DNA of 64,000 nt from Bradyrhizobium retamae (GCF_001440415.1 NZ_LLYA01000160.1:25413-89412), one strand, 5' to 3'. Shown: positions 53,008 to 62,064, numbered from the stretch's first letter. Made by a program: numbers and translations. Notes: generated from the sequence alone by a model not told the origin.

Positions 53008-53475
53008 TCAGAGGTGGCAGTTGGCCCAATCTATAGAGTCGAGCAGCGAACGTTTCTGCCGCTGCTTGAGAATGTAATCGGTCCAGCCGCTGTCAGACTG
53101 GTCCTGAATATCGATCTGATAATAGCCGAAATCGGTTTTTGGCCACTGATCGCGAATGATTGCACTGAACCGTTCAAACGAGCAATGATATGGCCGGTCA
53201 ATTTTGCAGTGGTAGTGAAGCCGATGGTCGGCACTTTCCTCTAAGACGGCAATGAGAGGCAGACGGCGGTTATGACGCCGCGCGCTGCGACCAAGCACCC
53301 TGCTTTCCAGTCTGGTGCGGAAGTGCCGGAAGTTCTCTGAAGCAGCTATCGCGTCTGCAATCCGTGCCCCTGCACGCTTCTTCAGTGTTAGCGTTACAGC
53401 TGCGGGATTCTGAAACTGAATGGAAGTGATAAGCCGTTCTAGCTGTTCACGGCTGGCTATCTGACTGATGGTCAT
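53008..53475 (-). CDS. Candidate HUH endonuclease (compact Rep-like protein)
   Basis: This 155-residue protein shows the order of motifs of rolling-circle Rep proteins. Motif 1 is a strand AAVTLTLKKR (about 25). Motif 2 is RLHYHCKIDRP (about 84-94), whose HYH fits the HUH metal site. Motif 3 is GWTDYILKQ (about 130), whose Tyr and Lys fit the YxxK nucleophile motif. A helix lies between each pair of strands as in the Rep fold. ATG at 53475 overlaps the stop of the upstream unknown gene (ATGA). No helicase domain is attached. Assignment is motif-based; a relaxase or transposase relative is possible. Confidence 0.65.
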   Translation of the reverse strand: MTISQIASREQLERLITSIQFQNPAAVTLTLKKRAGARIADAIAASENFRHFRTRLESRVLGRSARRHNRRLPLIAVLEESADHRLHYHCKIDRPYHCSFERFSAIIRDQWPKTDFGYYQIDIQDQSDSGWTDYILKQRQKRSLLDSIDWANCHL

Positions 53476-53843
53476 TGGTAGCTGATAGGCGGCCAGCCCT
53501 TCCTGCGGCGCAGACGGCATAGATTACGTAGTAGAAAGTGGCGAGCCTTGTTGCTGAGAATAAGCAATGGGCCGGCTGGGCCAACAATAATGAACTTTTC
53601 CTCACCCATCATTGTGTGGCCACGATGACTAATTTGATATCGGCCGTGCGTGTTGCGGCTATACAAGGCCAACCTTAGGTCCATCAGTTCGTCGATGGTA
53701 TTCGGCTCGTTTTGCATCAACCAAGCCAATATATCGGTCGGTAGTTGGCTGACGAATTGGCGTTGCTTTTTGGGCTTACGTCGGGGGGCTGGTGGCGGGT
53801 CCTCCGGTATCGGATTTCCCCAAAGGTCATGCGTAGCTGGCAT
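53472..53843 (-). CDS. Protein of unknown function, coupled to the HUH gene
   Basis: This 123-residue protein starts MPATHDLWGNPIPEDPPP and has a basic patch PRRKPKKQ, a helical middle (LPTDILAWLMQNEPNTIDELM) and a basic C-terminus. I do not recognise the family. The helical segment followed by basic residues could bind DNA. It is translationally coupled (4-base overlap) to the HUH candidate and would be transcribed first. Confidence 0.6.
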   Translation of the reverse strand: MPATHDLWGNPIPEDPPPAPRRKPKKQRQFVSQLPTDILAWLMQNEPNTIDELMDLRLALYSRNTHGRYQISHRGHTMMGEEKFIIVGPAGPLLILSNKARHFLLRNLCRLRRRKGWPPISYQ

Positions 53844-54034
53844 TCATATCTCCGTTTCGTTGCGAATTGGGAAGGCGAACCGACGATCAGATGCGTCAGT
53901 TCGAACAGAGATATTTAGATTTGCGTACCTAACGCCTTCGGTAGCTTCGGTAAATTTTCGTACCCAAACTGCCGTTGCCCAAACGCCAAAACCGAGGGAC
54001 GGGCCGCTCCATCGTCAACCGATAGGAGCCCACA
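53844..54034. promoter_or_regulatory. Divergent control region of the element
   Basis: This 191-base spacer lies between the minus-strand HUH operon and a plus-strand gene. It contains an AT-richer centre and a short tandem CTTCGGTAG / CTTCGGTAA (about 53936-53953). Both transcripts probably start here, and the nearby XRE protein is a plausible repressor (inference). Confidence 0.4.
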
Positions 54035-54427
54035 ATGGCCAAGACTTCGATCTCACTCGTTTCGGTTCAGAAGCCGACTGCTAATACCCCCATCTTGCAG
54101 CGCCGCAATAAACTGAGCTCCAACATCGACCAGCAGATCACGAAGATCGGGCTGTTTCGCGAGGGAAAGCGAATTTCCCGGGAGCAGTTCTGGGTCGATG
54201 GATCGGGTGCAATCTACTTTCAGCTTCGCTACGGGAAGCAGCCGCTGGAGCTGGAGAAGGGCAAGGCCACGCTGAAGGCCACGACGTTTGATGATCTTGT
54301 CGAGCAATTGGATCAGATCAAAACGATTGCTGTCGGCGGTGGCCTTGATGAAGCGCTCGCAGCCTGCGCCAACGCTGTGCGCTCGAACTTCAAAACGGCC
54401 AAGGACAAGAAGGCGGGTCGGGGTTGA
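54035..54427 (+). CDS. Phage/element-type protein of unknown function (DUF6641-like)
   Basis: This 130-residue protein starts AKTSISLVSVQKPTANTP then RRNKLSSNIDQQI, and continues with FWVDGSGAIYFQLRYGKQPLEL. It resembles small proteins found near phage-derived replication genes; I cannot verify the family. AGGAG lies 6 bases before the ATG, so translation should be strong. Confidence 0.65.
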   Translation: MAKTSISLVSVQKPTANTPILQRRNKLSSNIDQQITKIGLFREGKRISREQFWVDGSGAIYFQLRYGKQPLELEKGKATLKATTFDDLVEQLDQIKTIAVGGGLDEALAACANAVRSNFKTAKDKKAGRG

Positions 54428-54439
54428 GCCAGGACGGCA

Positions 54440-54670
54440 TCATCGCTTTGCCGTCCGTTTTACGGGCTTTTGGAAGAATTCGGCAGGCTCAACGTCCAAG
54501 ACGGCGGCCAGCTTGCCGATGATTTCAAGCCCGACGTAGGTGGTCGCCCGTTCAACCCGGCTGACATAGGCTCGATCAATGCCGGCATCGTGCGCCAGCT
54601 GCTCCTGCGAGATGCGGCGGCTGTGCCGTACCCGACGAAGATTCGTTGCAAAAAGCTGGCGCAGGTCCAT
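54440..54670 (-). CDS. XRE-family helix-turn-helix regulator
   Basis: This 76-residue Cro/CI-type HTH protein reads FATNLRRVRHSRRISQEQLA, then HDAGIDRAYVSRVERATTYV and LEIIGKLAAVLDVEPAEFF, the complete five-helix domain. The ATG at 54670 is preferred over a TTG four codons upstream. It converges with the previous gene. It may control the divergent promoter region at 53.9 kb or the recombinase (inference). Confidence 0.85.
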   Translation of the reverse strand: MDLRQLFATNLRRVRHSRRISQEQLAHDAGIDRAYVSRVERATTYVGLEIIGKLAAVLDVEPAEFFQKPVKRTAKR

Positions 54671-54743
54671 GGACCTAGCCAATCGGCTTGTGTTTTATTG
54701 GCCCACGGCTTTAAAGCCGAATAGTTGCCGGAGGTGCATGCTA

Positions 54744-55328
54744 ATGCAGAAGAATTGGTTTGGGGGAATGGCCGCTATCGGAATTGCTGGTTTGGCTTAC
54801 TGGATGTTCTGGCCGGCCGATCCGAACGCAAGGTGCTCGGATAGTGAGGTGCGTGACGAAGTCAGAGTTTTGATCGGCGGCCTTACCAGCGCTGGCAAAT
54901 TCCTCGATAGAATGCTTGATCCGGCATGGCAGCCCCAACAGCAGCCACGGCCGGTCGGCTCGAATGCCTATATTCCGCCACCAGCCAAAAAGATCGAGAA
55001 GCCAGATCCGAGGGAGGTAAAAAGCCTTCTTCACAATTACGTTGTCTTGGCCGGAAACTCTGTTGCCGTTGCGTACGATCGCGACCTTGATCGTGTGACG
55101 TGTCGGGTAACTTTCAAGCTAAACAACGACTCGCTGATGGATGCCGCTAAGCGATCAGAAGTGTATTTGCCGGCGGCGACGTTGGCAGCCACTCAGAAGA
55201 TGATCACTGCGATTGGGGCGCTAGCGCAGCAAGACCGTGCAACCTCTGCCACATACACGGTTCAGCCGGGTGATCGCTTTGGCAGGGTAATGATTACAGT
55301 TGAACCGCTAGGACCAGGTCCGTCCTGA
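54744..55328 (+). CDS. Membrane-anchored protein of unknown function
   Basis: This 194-residue protein has an N-terminal helix (FGGMAAIGIAGLAYWMFW) and a soluble domain with a proline-glutamine-rich loop. Because the helix is short and no cleavage site is obvious, it is probably anchored with the C-terminus in the periplasm. GGAGG lies 9 bases before this ATG; an ATG two codons earlier is possible. No family recognised. Confidence 0.6.
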   Translation: MQKNWFGGMAAIGIAGLAYWMFWPADPNARCSDSEVRDEVRVLIGGLTSAGKFLDRMLDPAWQPQQQPRPVGSNAYIPPPAKKIEKPDPREVKSLLHNYVVLAGNSVAVAYDRDLDRVTCRVTFKLNNDSLMDAAKRSEVYLPAATLAATQKMITAIGALAQQDRATSATYTVQPGDRFGRVMITVEPLGPGPS

Positions 55329-55482
55329 GCATCGCCGATCGAATACAGGGCAGCGCTCGGATCGAACAGCGGAGCACTTGCGGACACTCAAGGTAGCACT
55401 TCGGAAAAACAGAACGTTCACTTGACCCAAACGGCAAATCAGTTGATCATGCAGCACCTGGTTAACCCAGGAGGTCTGCAAA

Positions 55483-55686
55483 GTGTCCGAGCAATGTTCC
55501 GAGCTTGTCGAGATTTCAAAGCTCAACGGCGATTTTAGAAGAAACTACGGCAAATTATTGGGCGCCATTCTCTATCTACGCTCCGTCAGTGCTGCGCGAG
55601 GCCGTTCTTGGTTTTGGGCCGGCTTAGTTTCCTTCGCTTGTTCTGTTGCGTTAACTTGGCTGGCGCGGCATGGGTGGACAATATGA
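55483..55686 (+). CDS. Small membrane protein of unknown function
   Basis: This 67-residue open frame starts with GTG behind a strong AGGAGG site (8-base spacing). It has an amphipathic N-terminal half and one C-terminal membrane helix (WFWAGLVSFACSVALTWLA). Its 3' end overlaps the 3' end of the serine recombinase by about 100 bases on the other strand, which weakens the call. Confidence 0.4.
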   Translation: MSEQCSELVEISKLNGDFRRNYGKLLGAILYLRSVSAARGRSWFWAGLVSFACSVALTWLARHGWTI

Positions 55687-57243
55687 TCCTCACTTTGACT
55701 TCTGCAATCAGCTCATCCACCGTCGCAACGCGAACCGCCCTGTGACGGGCCAAAGAGGCATCGGAAAGCGTCAGATACCTCGGACAGCCCGACGCGGGCA
55801 CGAGCACATAGTCTTGAATCTCCTTGTTTGGGGCATTCAATCGCAGGATAACGAGCAGATCGGCGTCTGGCTTCGGTCGGTGGGCTCGCCATTGCGCGCG
55901 TTGATTTGCGCCCCTCTTCGCCAGCTGGCGAACGACTTGAAACCGGATCTTTCGTCGCCCGTTCAGTGTAAGGCTGGGGCCATCATCTGGCATGTTCACT
56001 TGAATGCCAAGCTCGGTCCTCAGTGCTTCAGCAACCCGCGCTACAAGATTTGAGAGAACATCGGACCAATGCTGTCGCGCATCATACCAAGCGCAGTCGC
56101 GTGAGGCTTTGTAGCCAATGAGCGCATAGGCTTTTCTTATCGAGCCAAAATGCTTGACGTAACATTGGGTAGACGGAAGTCCGTCCGCATTGCGGATGAT
56201 GCTGTCGCTAAGCTTTCCTTTGCGAGCGAGCGTGAGCCGTAGCCGGCGCAACATCTCGTCCTCTGGGATGACAGTGTAACGCTCGGCCATGAGTTTTTGG
56301 GCACGTGCGAAAAGGTCTTGATCAATTATACGTTCAACCCCCGCTGTGTTCCGAATCCAAAGGTGATGCGGATTTCTTATCAGCTTTTGGCCAAGGCGGC
56401 GGGATGTGCGGTTGTAGACGAGATTGCCGACATAGTTTTCGTTCTTGAGAATAGCCTGGATCATGATGTCGGTCCAAGGACGCCCATGATAGTTGGCATG
56501 TTCGCTCGATTGAGCTGTCGTGCAATTTCAACGTATGTATTCCGCTCGACAACGAATTGCTGAAACATCCATCTGACGACCGCGACCTCTTCTTCAGGCC
56601 CAGACCGGAGCCGCACACGGTCCGTTTTCAGGGCCTTGCACTCCCCCTTCGCCAGTTTGCCTTTCGAACGCTGCTTCTCATCGACCATCTCCCTGTAGAG
56701 CCCGAACGTGAGCGGGCCACCAACGCGATAGCCGAGGCCCGCTATCCGGCAGTGACCGGCGTGCACCTTCACGCCAAGCTCCCGGCTATACTCAGCCGCC
56801 ATCACACGCTTGATGTTCTTGACGATGCTCGACAGAAGGCTTCCGTCATTGTCGAATTGTTCAGCGCAATAGGCGACCTTGATGCCGCTTCGCTTGCAGA
56901 CAAACTCGTAATGCGCGCTCTCATCGACGTCCTGGAAGCGTCCCCACCGGCTGACGTCGTAAACCAGCACGTGATCAAAGTCCGCGTTTCCTGATTGAAC
57001 ATCTTCGATCAATTCGATCAGACCCGCCCGCCCGTTGATCCTCACTCCGCTGCGTCCTTCGTCGACGTAAGTCCGAACGATGGTGAGGTTGCGTTGCTGA
57101 GCGTATGCCGCGATGGCGGCCGCCTGGTTCTGGATCGAATAGCGCTGAAGATCAGTCGACATTCGAACATACTGCGCCGCACGAAGCGCCTTCTGGGCTT
57201 TGGCCAGTTGCGTATCGCGGCGGATGACGAGCGCATTGACCAT
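55586..57243 (-). pseudogene. Large serine recombinase, split by a single-base frameshift
   Basis: The N-terminal part (56461-57243) is a resolvase domain with the nucleophile Ser in AAQYVRMSTDLQRYSIQNQ, the VYDVSRWGRFQD block with catalytic Arg, and the recombinase domain start. The rest (55586-56464) continues with IQAILKNENYVGNLVYNRTS and a long C-terminal DNA-binding region. The frames join at GRPWTDI-like sequence if one base is restored near 56494. Such enzymes integrate elements at short att sites. As given, the recombinase is dead, which would strand the element. Confidence 0.9.
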
Positions 57244-57523
57244 GCATCAATGCTCCAATGCCGCAGCATCGACGCTGCCGACACTAGTCTTGATCAAAAT
57301 CCCGTAGCAGAGAAAATGCAAGACCAGAATGGACTGTAGAAGGCTGGAATATCTGGAAGATCGGATACCACCACCTTTCCTGATCGAACGCGCGATTTCG
57401 GTTCACGATGCCATCGTGATTGGAGTAGGCAGAAGGAAAGCGTGACAGCGAACAGCAGACCGAAACCATCCAGGGCTGTTCTGATGTCCAGCCTAATCTT
57501 TTCGCGGATCCGCCGAAGGTAGT
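57244..57523. other. Spacer without a supported gene
   Basis: This 280-base spacer lies between the recombinase and the SRAP-domain gene. It holds a weak 77-codon minus-strand frame that overlaps the SRAP stop. The missing 5' part of comM is not here. An att site of a serine recombinase could lie here, but I see no matching core. Confidence 0.4.
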
Positions 57524-58186
57524 TCATGCGGCGGCCTTGTCTTCCTTGTCTGCACCGCGCGCGACGATCCTGATCGCATCATGGGGCAGGGGGCGCTGCA
57601 GCGCTTTGGCCTCATCCCAGGGTGCGCGCATCCAGACGTCGCGCTCCTCATCTGTCTGCAGGATGACCGGCATAGCCTTGGGGTGGATCGGCTCGACCAC
57701 CGCATTAGACGAGGTCGTTAGAAATCCATAGACCAGATGAGGGCCGGGAATCGGTTTGGACTTGGTGCCACGGTCGCCCTTGAACTTAGTCCAAACGCCA
57801 GCAAACGCGAAAAGCGGCCTATCCGCATTCAGGGCGAACCAGACGACGTCCTTTTTCTTGGTCTCGGGGTTCGGCTCGGGCGCGTATTCCGCGAAGCTGT
57901 TGGCCGGGACAAGGCACCGGTTTTCCGGGTTGAGCCAGCCCCGCCAATGCGGTGATGAGGTGTTGCGGATATTGGTCACGAGCGGTCCGCCCGTGCGCGG
58001 CGGGGGCGGCATCCCCCATCGCATCAGCGTCAGCTCGCGCTCGGTGCCGACGTTACGCACAACGGGCGCGGGATAGTCGGGAAACACGCCGGGCATTGCC
58101 TGCAGGTTGCCAATGTAGCGGTTCATCACGCGGAAGAGTGCGCGGATGGCTTCTTGGTTTGTGGTGATCGAGTACAGATTGCACAT
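57524..58186 (-). CDS. SRAP-domain (YedK/HMCES) DNA-protein cross-link protein
   Basis: This 220-residue SOS response-associated peptidase fold protein protects abasic sites in single-stranded DNA by covalent attachment through Cys2 (MCNLYS). The other active-site elements are NIRN, the Glu in NSFAEY and the His in IHPKAMPVIL. The WRGWLNPENRCLVPA block is typical. It may be cargo of the accessory region or resident chromosome; many rhizobia carry several copies. Confidence 0.93.
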   Translation of the reverse strand: MCNLYSITTNQEAIRALFRVMNRYIGNLQAMPGVFPDYPAPVVRNVGTERELTLMRWGMPPPPRTGGPLVTNIRNTSSPHWRGWLNPENRCLVPANSFAEYAPEPNPETKKKDVVWFALNADRPLFAFAGVWTKFKGDRGTKSKPIPGPHLVYGFLTTSSNAVVEPIHPKAMPVILQTDEERDVWMRAPWDEAKALQRPLPHDAIRIVARGADKEDKAAA

Positions 58187-58262
58187 GGTGGTCTTTGCGC
58201 CGCTGGTTCAGTTTAAGCTTGCGGCCAGCGGCGTCACACGACGGCATCCAACGCCTACGCCC

Positions 58263-60344
58263 TCAGTCGGCCTCGTTTGTTGCTTTACTCGTGGCTTGGA
58301 CCGCCAATCTAAAGGCAGCGTCAAACATGCCCGTGTACTGTGTCGCGTTAACATTGGAAATGTGGGCAGAATCTCGAAAGTTGGATTGCCCGTTCCTGAC
58401 TAGATAGCAATGACTGTGTTCACAAACGAGCGGGAATGGATCGGCTGCGATCAGCCGCGGATCGTCCTCATATTTATCCAAGATTTTGCTGATCTCGGCA
58501 CGGAGGCTGCTCATCGTGAGGACGGGATCGGCTTCGACCTTCCATTCGTCTAGCGCCCTGCCAGCGCGGGCCTGGTTTTCCATCCACCGCTGCGGGACAT
58601 CGAAGCCAACGTTTAATAGGGGCATGATCAGAATGACGGTCTTGCCTGAACTGAGCAATCGGTCGACCAAAGCTGAAATCTCGATCGCACTTCCCCAGTT
58701 ACTTCCGATCACGACTATGCTCGGTTCAGCCCGACCAAGCACGAAATCCATCGTGCTCCGGTTAAACTCCCGGCACGGCTGTTGATCGCCGGAGTTCAGC
58801 GCAGGATCGTCAATGAATGCCCTGCAGGCACTTTGCGTGGCGATCAGTCCATGTACTCCATTTCGAAGCGCAGCCGAAGAGATCGGTACAAGGTACTGGT
58901 TAGCGAACGAATCTCCCCACAAGATTGCGGTGGGGCGTCCGGCGACGCCTTCACTTCCAAAGCTGCAGTACGTCTCAGCAGCCCTCTTGGCGGAGTTCGA
59001 GTTCCTGAAGCATTCGTCCCGAGGCGTACCGTTCCTTCTCGCCTCCTCAGCGGCCAGAAGATATTCAGGCAGCCTCATCGGAAACCCATTGTTCAGGAAA
59101 GCCGTTGCAGTGAATGCGATCAACGAGCAGAAGACGATGCTGGCACTCGACACCAGACGGCGCTCCGTCCAAAAAACCCGGCGCTTTCTGATCGGTTGCT
59201 CAACGAGATAGTACGAGGCTGCGCCGAGCAGGACTGACGCGGACACCATCAGCATCTTTTCCCTGGCATTCACGTCATAGCCGCGGAAAGAGAGCCAGCT
59301 CAGCGCAAAGACCCAGATCGGCCAGTGCCAAAGATAGATCGAATAGGACCAATCGCCGATACGCTGGATGAACGGCAGCCCAAGCAAGCCGCGTCCATCG
59401 GCCTGATGGCGGGCAGCAACGATCAATGCAGCCCCGAGGATTGGCAACAGCGTGAGCGGTCCCGGCCAGTGCGTCTCAGGGAGTGGATAAATGATGCAGG
59501 CTGCAACAAGGACCCAGCCCCCGATCGCCATTCCGGGCGCTGTCAGCCACGGAAGACCAGGGGTATTCTCCCTACGCCGCTGAAACTCGGACACCGCGAT
59601 CAATCCACCGGCCAATGGTTCCCATGCTCGCGCTCGCAACGAGAAGAACGCCGAGCCCATCATGTCGCTGTGACTCTGCCAGAGGCACCACGCCAAAGAG
59701 ACAAACCCAACGGCCAAAAATGCGCCCATCATCACGTTGGATCGAGACTTCGAAGGCAGGGCGCGCCGCCATATCAGGGCCGCCACCAAGGGCATCCAGA
59801 TATAGAATTGCCACTCAATTGCGAGCGACCAGGTATGCAGTAGGGGCTTGGTCTGAGCGGCCATTGCGAAATAGCCGTTATCAGCATCGAAGGCGAAATT
59901 GGAGAGGGCTACCAAGGCGTAGCATGCCTGCCTCAGGTGTCTCAGATATTCGCCGGGCAGCGTGACGAACCATCCAATGATGGCAGATGAAATCACGACG
60001 ACCGCAAGCGCCGGATAAATTCGCCGCATGCGCAGCATGCCGAACGACCAGAGCGAGAACCGCCCCGCAGCCAACTCGGCCAACACCTTGCCCGTCATCA
60101 GATAGCCAGTAATCACGAGGAAGACGTCTACCCCGACGAATCCACCGGCAAATCCTGGTATCTTCAGGTGATAGCCCAGCACAGCCAGCACCGAGAGCGC
60201 CCGGAGGGCGTTGATGTCTAGCCGAAAGGTCCCCCCACCTGAGTGCTTGTTTGTCGCAGTGGAGCGCGTATCAGCGCGCAACGGCTGTTGCGCGTCAGCA
60301 ATGGAATAATACAACAGGGTTCCCCACCCCACTTCACCGGGCAA
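58263..60344 (-). CDS. Acyltransferase-3 (OafA/YrhL-type) with C-terminal SGNH-like domain
   Basis: This 693-residue membrane protein has about 10-11 helices. The acyltransferase-3 signature FRLDINALRALSVLAVLGYH (catalytic-type His) and GFVGVDVFLVITGYLM are near the N-terminus. The C-terminal periplasmic part (from about 450) has an SGNH/GDSL-like core with ILWGDSFANQ and a late DSAHISN. Such enzymes O-acetylate surface glycans such as LPS O-antigen. The start is uncertain: the first ~38 residues of the open frame do not look conserved. Confidence 0.88.
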   Translation of the reverse strand: MPGEVGWGTLLYYSIADAQQPLRADTRSTATNKHSGGGTFRLDINALRALSVLAVLGYHLKIPGFAGGFVGVDVFLVITGYLMTGKVLAELAAGRFSLWSFGMLRMRRIYPALAVVVISSAIIGWFVTLPGEYLRHLRQACYALVALSNFAFDADNGYFAMAAQTKPLLHTWSLAIEWQFYIWMPLVAALIWRRALPSKSRSNVMMGAFLAVGFVSLAWCLWQSHSDMMGSAFFSLRARAWEPLAGGLIAVSEFQRRRENTPGLPWLTAPGMAIGGWVLVAACIIYPLPETHWPGPLTLLPILGAALIVAARHQADGRGLLGLPFIQRIGDWSYSIYLWHWPIWVFALSWLSFRGYDVNAREKMLMVSASVLLGAASYYLVEQPIRKRRVFWTERRLVSSASIVFCSLIAFTATAFLNNGFPMRLPEYLLAAEEARRNGTPRDECFRNSNSAKRAAETYCSFGSEGVAGRPTAILWGDSFANQYLVPISSAALRNGVHGLIATQSACRAFIDDPALNSGDQQPCREFNRSTMDFVLGRAEPSIVVIGSNWGSAIEISALVDRLLSSGKTVILIMPLLNVGFDVPQRWMENQARAGRALDEWKVEADPVLTMSSLRAEISKILDKYEDDPRLIAADPFPLVCEHSHCYLVRNGQSNFRDSAHISNVNATQYTGMFDAAFRLAVQATSKATNEAD

Positions 60345-60431
60345 ATTCCGGTAACCCGCTCTTAGCTGAAGCTAAGCCGGTTGTCGTTCAGAAAATTGCC
60401 ACCGTCCGTATTTTTGCGGGGTGTTTTTTGC
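60345..60431. other. Short gene-free spacer
   Basis: I see no gene in these 87 bases between the acyltransferase start and the decayed gene that follows; they probably carry the acyltransferase promoter. Confidence 0.4.
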
Positions 60432-60700
60432 TCATCGCTCTCCCGGCCACCAGGTGGACGGAGGGTTCAACGCTGAAATTTTGGTCGGTCGCAAAGCTAC
60501 GATGTGGCCGCGCTTGTACGAATATCCGCGAACCTCCGAACAATCCTTGCACCGCAGGTATCGCTCCAGCTCGTGAATGGGCGTTGTTTTCGGTCGGCGC
60601 ACGATGTCCAGCGCAACAGCCTGATGCGTGCCGCAGCCGCGATGAGGTCCGCGGCGTCAGCCGAGAGGTCGGCTTTGCCTGAAATGGAAATTATTCGGAG
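60432..60700 (-). pseudogene. Decayed conserved small gene (frameshift, 5' end lost)
   Basis: Minus-strand coding sequence reads ADLSADAADLIAAAAR in one frame and then, after an apparent 1-base loss near 60626, AVALDIVRRPKTTPIHELE, YLRCKDCSEVRGYSYKRGH and WWPGER before a stop at 60432. A CxxC pair is present. It resembles a short rhizobial protein of unknown function. No start codon fits, and its 5' end overlaps the next gene's 3' end. Confidence 0.55.
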
Positions 60701-61079
60701 TGAACCTGCGGGCCACGGCGCGCGCCTGGCCCTCGCATGTCTCCAGCGCGATCTTCTGGGCAAGCATGACGTCTCCGATCGGCAGAGCGCCGATCGGCAT
60801 GAAACACAGCCCCTCCTGCAGGCGACCTCTTTTGTCGATCTCGCACACATTCACCGAGGCCCCGGCGTGGATCCTGTACCGCTTTCCGCTGTCGCTTCCG
60901 ATGACCTCGAAGTAGCCCTTCCTGGCGAACTGCTCTCGCTGCGCCGGCGACAGCCACTCTCGCAAGAGCCGCAGCGAGCGGCCCTCCGGCGTGCCTTCGG
61001 CGCCGTGCCTGATGAAGAGGGCTCGCGTCGCGCTTGTGCGGGAGCGGCCGCCCGGCGTCCACAGTCGAAAGCCGAACAT
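60657..61079 (-). CDS. Conserved protein of unknown function
   Basis: This 140-residue protein has an N-terminal half rich in Arg and a C-terminal half with RLLREWLSPAQREQFARKGYFEVIGSD (key block REWLSPAQ) and RYRIHAGASVNVCEID. Similar proteins of unknown function are common in Bradyrhizobium. It follows the small 73-residue gene by 11 bases and probably shares its transcript. Confidence 0.6.
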   Translation of the reverse strand: MFGFRLWTPGGRSRTSATRALFIRHGAEGTPEGRSLRLLREWLSPAQREQFARKGYFEVIGSDSGKRYRIHAGASVNVCEIDKRGRLQEGLCFMPIGALPIGDVMLAQKIALETCEGQARAVARRFTPNNFHFRQSRPLG

Positions 61080-61090
61080 GGCCGGGCCGG

Positions 61091-61312
61091 TTACCCGCCG
61101 ACCAGCCTGGGGAAGAAGACAGTTTCTTCCGCAGTGGGGTCGAACGATCGTAGGTGCGAGGTCTGGCCCGGACCCGTCCTAACTGCCGCTGTGAAGCCGG
61201 CATTGGTGAGCTCATAGAACCGCTGCTCCGCCTTCTCCAGTTCTTGTGCGTCATCCGAACTGAAGGGGTGACGGCGGTCGCCGCTGCGGTCCATCACGAT
61301 CTGAATCGGCAT
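61091..61312 (-). CDS. Small conserved protein of unknown function
   Basis: This 73-residue protein starts MPIQIVMDRSGDRRHPF and ends RSFDPTAEETVFFPRLVGG. It is a form often found in Bradyrhizobium; function unknown. AGGAGG lies 6 bases before the ATG at 61312, which decides this start over longer frames that read into the integrase remnant. Confidence 0.65.
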   Translation of the reverse strand: MPIQIVMDRSGDRRHPFSSDDAQELEKAEQRFYELTNAGFTAAVRTGPGQTSHLRSFDPTAEETVFFPRLVGG

Positions 61313-61529
61313 GATCGTCCTCCTGGGATTGCTGGTGGCAAGGACCTGCTCCAGTATCCGACCGACCTCACGGACTTTCAAGAAGAACATTCCATCGCAA
61401 TCGCCGGTCGTCTGCCGATCGCAGCAAGCGCAATCAGGCTGGCAGACACTCGGGGCAGGTGTCGCCGAGCGAGTCCAGGACGTCCCGAACTTCAGCAACA
61501 GCCTCCTTCGGAGGGATGCCGGGCGGTGG

Positions 61530-61928
61530 ATCTTCTCGGGCGATAATGAGGGCGCGCTCTCGGGCGTGCGGCTAGCCCGTTTGCCGGCGTCCCTTAGATA
61601 ATCATCGACCGCTTGGCGCGTCCGCTCGCTCAATTCAAAATCTGACTGGCTGCCCGGTTTTCTTCTGCCGTACCGTTGCGCGATCCGCTGTGTATCCGCC
61701 CGCGGCAACATCCCCGACCCGGATGGCGACGACGTCACAGCCGCGAAGCTTGCTGTCGATTGCTAGATTGAACATGGCGAGGTCGCGAGCGCGGCCTTCG
61801 ACCTGAAGCTTCGTTCGAATAGACCACACGTGTTTTGGGCGGAGCGGTGGCTTCGCTCCAACAATCTTTCCCTTATTCCAGGGGACACGCTTGGATACGA
61901 CTGCGACAACGCTTGAGACTTCAGCCAT
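61530..61928 (-). pseudogene. Tyrosine integrase remnant, frameshifted
   Basis: The N-terminal part reads WNKGKIVGAKPPLRPKHVWS, RARDLAMFNLAIDSKLRGCD and TVRQKKTGQPVRF, the usual start of a short rhizobial tyrosine recombinase with the first catalytic Arg region. An extra base in the A-run at 61637-61640 shifts the frame; the other frame resumes with FELSERTRQAVDDYLRDAGK and then loses similarity. The catalytic HxxR and Tyr box are absent. Confidence 0.7.
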
Positions 61929-62064
61929 GGTGGCCTCCTCAGTTAGTGAGGCCGGCCATTCTGAAACCAGTAAGCTGCTGAAAACACGTCTGCTTTCAGA
62001 TGATTGAAGACGTAGTTCGGTTCAATTCAAACCATCAGGCGGCGCTCTTGACCCAACTGCGACA

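Larger units (their letters stand above)
49093..57243. mobile_element. Putative integrated element with family-B DNA polymerase, HUH protein and serine recombinase
   Basis: The left edge is the point where comM homology stops (about 49093, within 10 bases). Genes inside are a PolB, a zinc-ribbon protein, a small HTH-like protein, an unknown protein plus a HUH candidate, a phage-type unknown, an XRE regulator, two small membrane proteins and a large serine recombinase. GC content is visibly lower than in the flanking core. The minimum right edge is set at the recombinase start. The displaced 5' end of comM is not found before base 64000, so either the insert is longer or the far junction was rearranged. 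Confidence 0.6.

Noticed and set aside
57294..57527. 77-codon minus-strand frame overlapping the SRAP stop
   Set aside because: No ribosome site evidence, no family and odd composition; the ATGA overlap alone is not enough.
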